NCBI GenBank assembly: GCA_020427395.1
Contig: JAGQON010000007.1
Location: 1-64,000 of the forward strand
Reading direction: 5' to 3'
Length of the DNA: 64,000 nucleotides
Source of the DNA: Phycisphaerales bacterium
Lineage (GTDB): Bacteria; Planctomycetota; Phycisphaerae; Phycisphaerales; UBA1924
The notes below the pieces were generated by a model. The model did not search any database, was not told the DNA's origin, and saw nothing but the letters and a program-made list of their open reading frames with translations. The translations under genes and the position numbers were made by a program. Positions 61,104 through 64,000 of the stretch are shown here, piece after piece (position 1 is the stretch's first letter; the number at the start of each line of letters is the position of its first letter).

Positions 61104-62843
61104 TTAGTCTGCCTGGCTCACTCGGGCGATCTCTTCGGGGGTTGTGACACCGTTGAGTACCTTGAGGCGTCCGTCCTCCACCAGCTCGGTCATTCCGGCC
61201 TGGATCGCTGCCCGCCGGATACGCGATGACGGGGCACGATTGAACGCGAGATCGCGGATCTCGGAGTTCATCTGCATCATCTCAAAGATTGCTTTTCGAC
61301 CCTTGTACCCGCTCGGCGCCTCGTCGGTTGGTATCGCCTTGTACACCTTGCCGATAGCGTCTTCGGGCTTGAGGCGGATCAGGTTCAGGTACTTGTGATC
61401 CAACTCGTCCTCGGTCGCAAGCTGCTTGCTCTTGAAGAGCACGCGGATCAGACGCTGGGCCATGACTGCCTGGATGGAAGAGGCGACGAGGAAGGGCTTG
61501 ATGCCCATGTCGATCAGACGGGTCATCGCACTAGGTGCGTCGTTGGTGTGGAGGGTCGAGAACACCAGGTGACCCGTCAGGGCTGCCTGAATCGCAATCT
61601 CACCGACTTCACGGTCTCGAATTTCACCCACGAGGATGACGTTGGGTGCTTGACGAAGCATGGATCGGAGGATGGCTGGGAAGGTAAGCCCGATGCCCTC
61701 CCGGACCTGGCACTGGTTAATGCCATCGAAGTTGTATTCAACCGGGTCCTCGGCCGTGATGATCTTGCGGTCCGGGCGGTTGAGCACATCGAGCGCCGAA
61801 TACAGCGTGGTCGTCTTACCAGAGCCGGTCGGGCCTGTGACAAGGAAGATCCCGTTTGGACGCCGAATAATCTTGTTGAAGGTATCGAGGTTTTCTGCCT
61901 CAAACCCAAGATTTGAGAGACCGATCCGCACCGCGTCTGGACGCAGAATACGGAGCACGACCGACTCGCCGTGGTACGCAGGGCAGGCCGAGACACGGAA
62001 ATCGATGCCGACCTCGTCGACAAAGATCTTGATGCGCCCGTCCTGGGGGATGCGTCTTTCAGCGATGTTCATGCCCGCCATCAGCTTGAGACGCGAGAGC
62101 ACCGCGTTCTGCATGCGCTTGGGCAGGTTATCACGCTCGACACAGACACCGTCGACCCGGTAGCGAAGACGCACACGATCGGCCATCGGTTCGATATGGA
62201 TGTCGCTCGTCCTGTTCCGGACAGCCTCATCGAGAATGCGGTTGACCAGCTTGACGACGGGCGAATCCTCGCTGCTCACATCGATCGAGCGGTCCATCGA
62301 GCGATCAAGCGAACGGTCGATCGATCGATCGATTGAATCGGTCACGAGCGAGCCGCCCTGCTGGGCCGGGTTGGCGGGCTCGGCGGTCAGACTACCGCCG
62401 GCCGTGACGCTGTTGTCCTTGGCCTCCAGATAGCTCTTGATCTGCGACTTGGGTGCCAGCATGGGCTCCAGGTCCATATTGAGCCGGAAACGGAGGTTGT
62501 CGAGCATCTCCAGGTCCATTGGGTCATGGATCGCCAGACGCATTTTTCCGCCCGACTTGCCCAGCGGGATCACGAGGTTCTTCTTCATCACCGACTTATC
62601 AAGGGCGCTGTCATCGATGAGCTTGCGGATCTTGTCGTTGCTCAGATCGACATACTTCATGCCGTACTGGGCTGCGAGGGCCTTGACGACCTGCATCTCA
62701 TCCACGACGCCCAGATCGATCAGGGCCTCGCCGATACGCTTCCCGGTCTGCTGGGCGTGCTTGACACCCTGGTCTGCCTGCTCGGCATTGATCGCCCCTT
62801 GAGCGACCAAAATCTGACCCAGCTTCTTGCGACTTCTTGACAT
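61104..62843 (-). CDS. Assembly ATPase PilB/GspE (first gene of cluster B)
   Basis: 579 residues from the ATG at 62843; an in-frame TTG at 62855 lies within the AGAGGA site region. The MshEN domain spans about 5-145 (RSRKKLGQILVAQGAINAEQAD). A linker carries a tandem S-x-D-R repeat (about 170-189). Walker A is at about 337-344, Walker B NVILVGEIRD, and the His box TLHTNDAP. The zinc tetracysteine is absent. It sits directly upstream of pilT, so it is probably the extension partner of PilT. Confidence 0.93.
   Translation of the reverse strand: MSRSRKKLGQILVAQGAINAEQADQGVKHAQQTGKRIGEALIDLGVVDEMQVVKALAAQYGMKYVDLSNDKIRKLIDDSALDKSVMKKNLVIPLGKSGGKMRLAIHDPMDLEMLDNLRFRLNMDLEPMLAPKSQIKSYLEAKDNSVTAGGSLTAEPANPAQQGGSLVTDSIDRSIDRSLDRSMDRSIDVSSEDSPVVKLVNRILDEAVRNRTSDIHIEPMADRVRLRYRVDGVCVERDNLPKRMQNAVLSRLKLMAGMNIAERRIPQDGRIKIFVDEVGIDFRVSACPAYHGESVVLRILRPDAVRIGLSNLGFEAENLDTFNKIIRRPNGIFLVTGPTGSGKTTTLYSALDVLNRPDRKIITAEDPVEYNFDGINQCQVREGIGLTFPAILRSMLRQAPNVILVGEIRDREVGEIAIQAALTGHLVFSTLHTNDAPSAMTRLIDMGIKPFLVASSIQAVMAQRLIRVLFKSKQLATEDELDHKYLNLIRLKPEDAIGKVYKAIPTDEAPSGYKGRKAIFEMMQMNSEIRDLAFNRAPSSRIRRAAIQAGMTELVEDGRLKVLNGVTTPEEIARVSQAD
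62277..62336. repeat. Tandem 12-bp-type repeat encoding (S-I/L/M-D-R)n
   Basis: Within the PilB-like gene, five units of about 12 bp with the core GATCGATCGATT / GATCGAGCG encode the residues SIDR, SIDR, SLDR, SMDR and SID. The DNA is rich in GATC/CGAT steps, which could slip. It lies in the linker between the N-domain and the ATPase core. Confidence 0.85.
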
Positions 62844-62894
62844 ATGCGTGCTCAATCCTCTTCAATGACGGGGATCGTGAATCGACGGGCTTAC

Positions 62895-62900
62895 ACTATA
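62895..62900 (-). promoter_or_regulatory. Possible -10 box for cluster B
   Basis: TATAGT on the minus strand lies about 52 nt upstream of the first cluster B start. The spacer-matched -35 (GCGATA) is poor, so this is a weak candidate in the 208-nt divergent gap 62844-63051. Confidence 0.25.
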
Positions 62901-63051
62901 GGGGCGTAGACCGGGGCTATCGCTGCGAGATGCACGAGCAGACCGCTCGGCGGTGATTTTCACGGCAATCGACCTTTGAGCACTCTACGATCAGAGTCTG
63001 CCTGGTGTTCCCTCCCCAACCCCATCCCGTAGCGAGGAAACGAGGATCTTC

Positions 63052-63765
63052 TTGACGACAGCCGATACGACACCCAGACTGCTCATCACAGCAGGGCCGA
63101 CATACGAGCCCATCGATGCCGTTCGATTCATCGGCAATCGATCGTCAGGACGCCTCGGCAGCGCCCTTGCTGATCACGCTGCCCGAGCTGGCTGGCAGGT
63201 CACCCTTCTGCTCGGCCCGAACGCGGTTCGCCCCGAAGACAAGGGGGTCGAGGTTGTCCGATTTCAATCCTGCCGGGATCTGGAACTGCTGCTCCAGGAT
63301 CACCTCCCCCGCTGCGATACCCTCGTGATGGCCGCGGCTGTCGCGGATTACCGCCCGGTGCCCGAGGAGATCGACCTCGATGGCAAGCGGAAACGTAAGC
63401 CCGGCGAGATGACCATCCGCCTCGAAGGCACGCCGGATCTGCTGGCCGGGTGCTCGAAGAACGCCCGCGAAGACCAGCTGCTCGTCGGATTTGCCCTCGA
63501 GCCCCGTGATCGGTTGATCGAGTCGGCGCAGGGCAAGCTACAACGCAAGAACATCGACCTGATTGTTGCCAACCCGCTGGAAACCATGGATGCAGACTCG
63601 ATCGAGGCCATGCTTATCGGGAACCCCGCCCGTGGGCTCCGGCTCACGATCGAAACGCCAGGCATCATCACCAAGACCGATTTCGCCAACTGGCTGATCG
63701 AGCAGATCACCCCGCTGTGCCAGCAACGACGCACCCTTTGTGCAGGAAACTCCACGCATGCATGA
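63052..63765 (+). CDS. coaB: Phosphopantothenate-cysteine ligase (CoaB), stand-alone
   Basis: A 237-residue protein starting at a TTG with GAGGA 5 nt upstream. It has the CoaB signature: LLITAGPTYEPIDAVRFIGNRSSGRLGSALA (nucleotide-binding start), MAAAVADYRP, KRKRKPGEMTIRLEGTPDLLA, and QLLVGFALEPRD. It joins cysteine to phosphopantothenate in coenzyme A synthesis. Bacteria usually carry it fused behind the CoaC decarboxylase; here there is only the CoaB half, so coaC must be elsewhere. The stop overlaps the next gene. Confidence 0.92.
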   Translation: MTTADTTPRLLITAGPTYEPIDAVRFIGNRSSGRLGSALADHAARAGWQVTLLLGPNAVRPEDKGVEVVRFQSCRDLELLLQDHLPRCDTLVMAAAVADYRPVPEEIDLDGKRKRKPGEMTIRLEGTPDLLAGCSKNAREDQLLVGFALEPRDRLIESAQGKLQRKNIDLIVANPLETMDADSIEAMLIGNPARGLRLTIETPGIITKTDFANWLIEQITPLCQQRRTLCAGNSTHA

Positions 63766-64000
63766 TTCCGATGCACCTCGCCCTTCGGGTGATCATTCCG
63801 ACCGCTCTGGCGGCAACGGCGGCTATTTCAGCAAAGGACAGCGATCTCACGATGATTCGCGCCCCCCACGCTCGGGAAATCCGGGTGGCTTCGGCGGCAA
63901 TCGTGGTCATCAGGGCCAGGGAAACCGCGGCTTTGGAGGGCAGGGCGGAGGTCGGAGCGGTGGCCCCCCCCGCTTTGGCGGCAACAGATTTGATGCCCCG
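63758..64000 (+). CDS. Gly-rich protein start, truncated by window edge
   Basis: From the ATG at 63758 the frame is open to the end (81 residues): MHDSDAPRPSGDHSD, then a low-complexity stretch rich in Gly, Arg, Asn, Gln and Phe (GGNRGHQGQGNRGFGGQGGG). Such RGG-like tails are common at the N-terminus of planctomycete RNA-binding enzymes (methyltransferases, pseudouridine synthases), but the catalytic part is beyond the window. It starts inside the coaB end. Confidence 0.6.
   Translation, partial: MHDSDAPRPSGDHSDRSGGNGGYFSKGQRSHDDSRPPRSGNPGGFGGNRGHQGQGNRGFGGQGGGRSGGPPRFGGNRFDAP

Noticed and set aside
62277..62336. CRISPR-like repeat
   Set aside because: The units are 12 bp, contiguous, without spacers, and lie within a coding region.
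63762..64000. Alternative frame starting MIPMHLALRV after coaB
   Set aside because: It is open to the edge and has an ATGA overlap, but the codon pattern and the Gly-rich composition favour the 63758 frame. It remains formally possible.

Overview
The window looks like the chromosome of a GC-rich planctomycete, most likely class Phycisphaerae. This rests on several traits: many prepilin-type proteins of the planctomycete kind, several of them very large; RNase Y with an ECF sigma/anti-sigma pair; a PEP-CTERM-like C-terminal anchor; and frequent GTG and TTG starts with ATGA or GTGA stop/start overlaps. No taxonomic marker such as 16S rRNA is present, so this is an inference. No mobile element, CRISPR array or rRNA was found.

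Layout. 1-12000 holds a truncated prepilin, a zinc-ribbon membrane protein, a parvulin-type lipoprotein overlapping a UbiA-like prenyltransferase, RNase Y, a hairpin-rich intergenic region, a DUF4097-like lipoprotein, a PilZ/YcgR-like protein, a TgpA-like transglutaminase with its DUF58 partner, a small lipoprotein and scpB. 12065-15093 holds a queuosine-precursor (YhhQ) transporter, then a receiver protein and a GAF/HD-GYP c-di-GMP phosphodiesterase. 15106-26695 (minus strand) is pilus cluster A: histidine kinase, STAS protein, PilB/GspE ATPase, PilC/GspF, PilM, PilN, PilO, a PilP/GspC-like protein, four pilins and a PilX-like protein with a LamG lectin fold. Most junctions overlap by 4 nt, so this reads as one operon. 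27064-30714 holds a PEP-CTERM DUF4394 protein, divergent from an ECF sigma and RskA-like anti-sigma, then a small membrane ORF and three tRNAs (Val, Thr, Tyr).

30806-37000 carries an OmpA/Pal-like lipoprotein, prepilin peptidase, exonuclease VII (xseB, xseA), a secreted unknown and a glycosyltransferase-like protein. 37038-44752 is an Opp/Dpp-type peptide ABC transporter with unusually large permeases. After tRNA-Pro, 44992-62843 (minus strand) is cluster B: a second PilB/GspE-like ATPase, PilT, a third GspE, GspF, then pseudopilins in textbook G-H-I-J-K order. These pseudopilins are two to six times the usual size, ending in a 2009-residue GspK-like protein. The window ends with a stand-alone CoaB and a truncated Gly-rich protein.

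How it fits together. The peptidase at 31584 would process the prepilins of both clusters. PilT gives retraction. HD-GYP and PilZ-like proteins, and the kinase/STAS pair heading cluster A, are plausible controls of surface appendages. No secretin (PilQ/GspD) lies in the window, so the outer-membrane exit must be encoded elsewhere. The most unusual region is cluster B: giant pseudopilins with calcium-loop-like insertions and internal low-GC patches that keep the reading frame.
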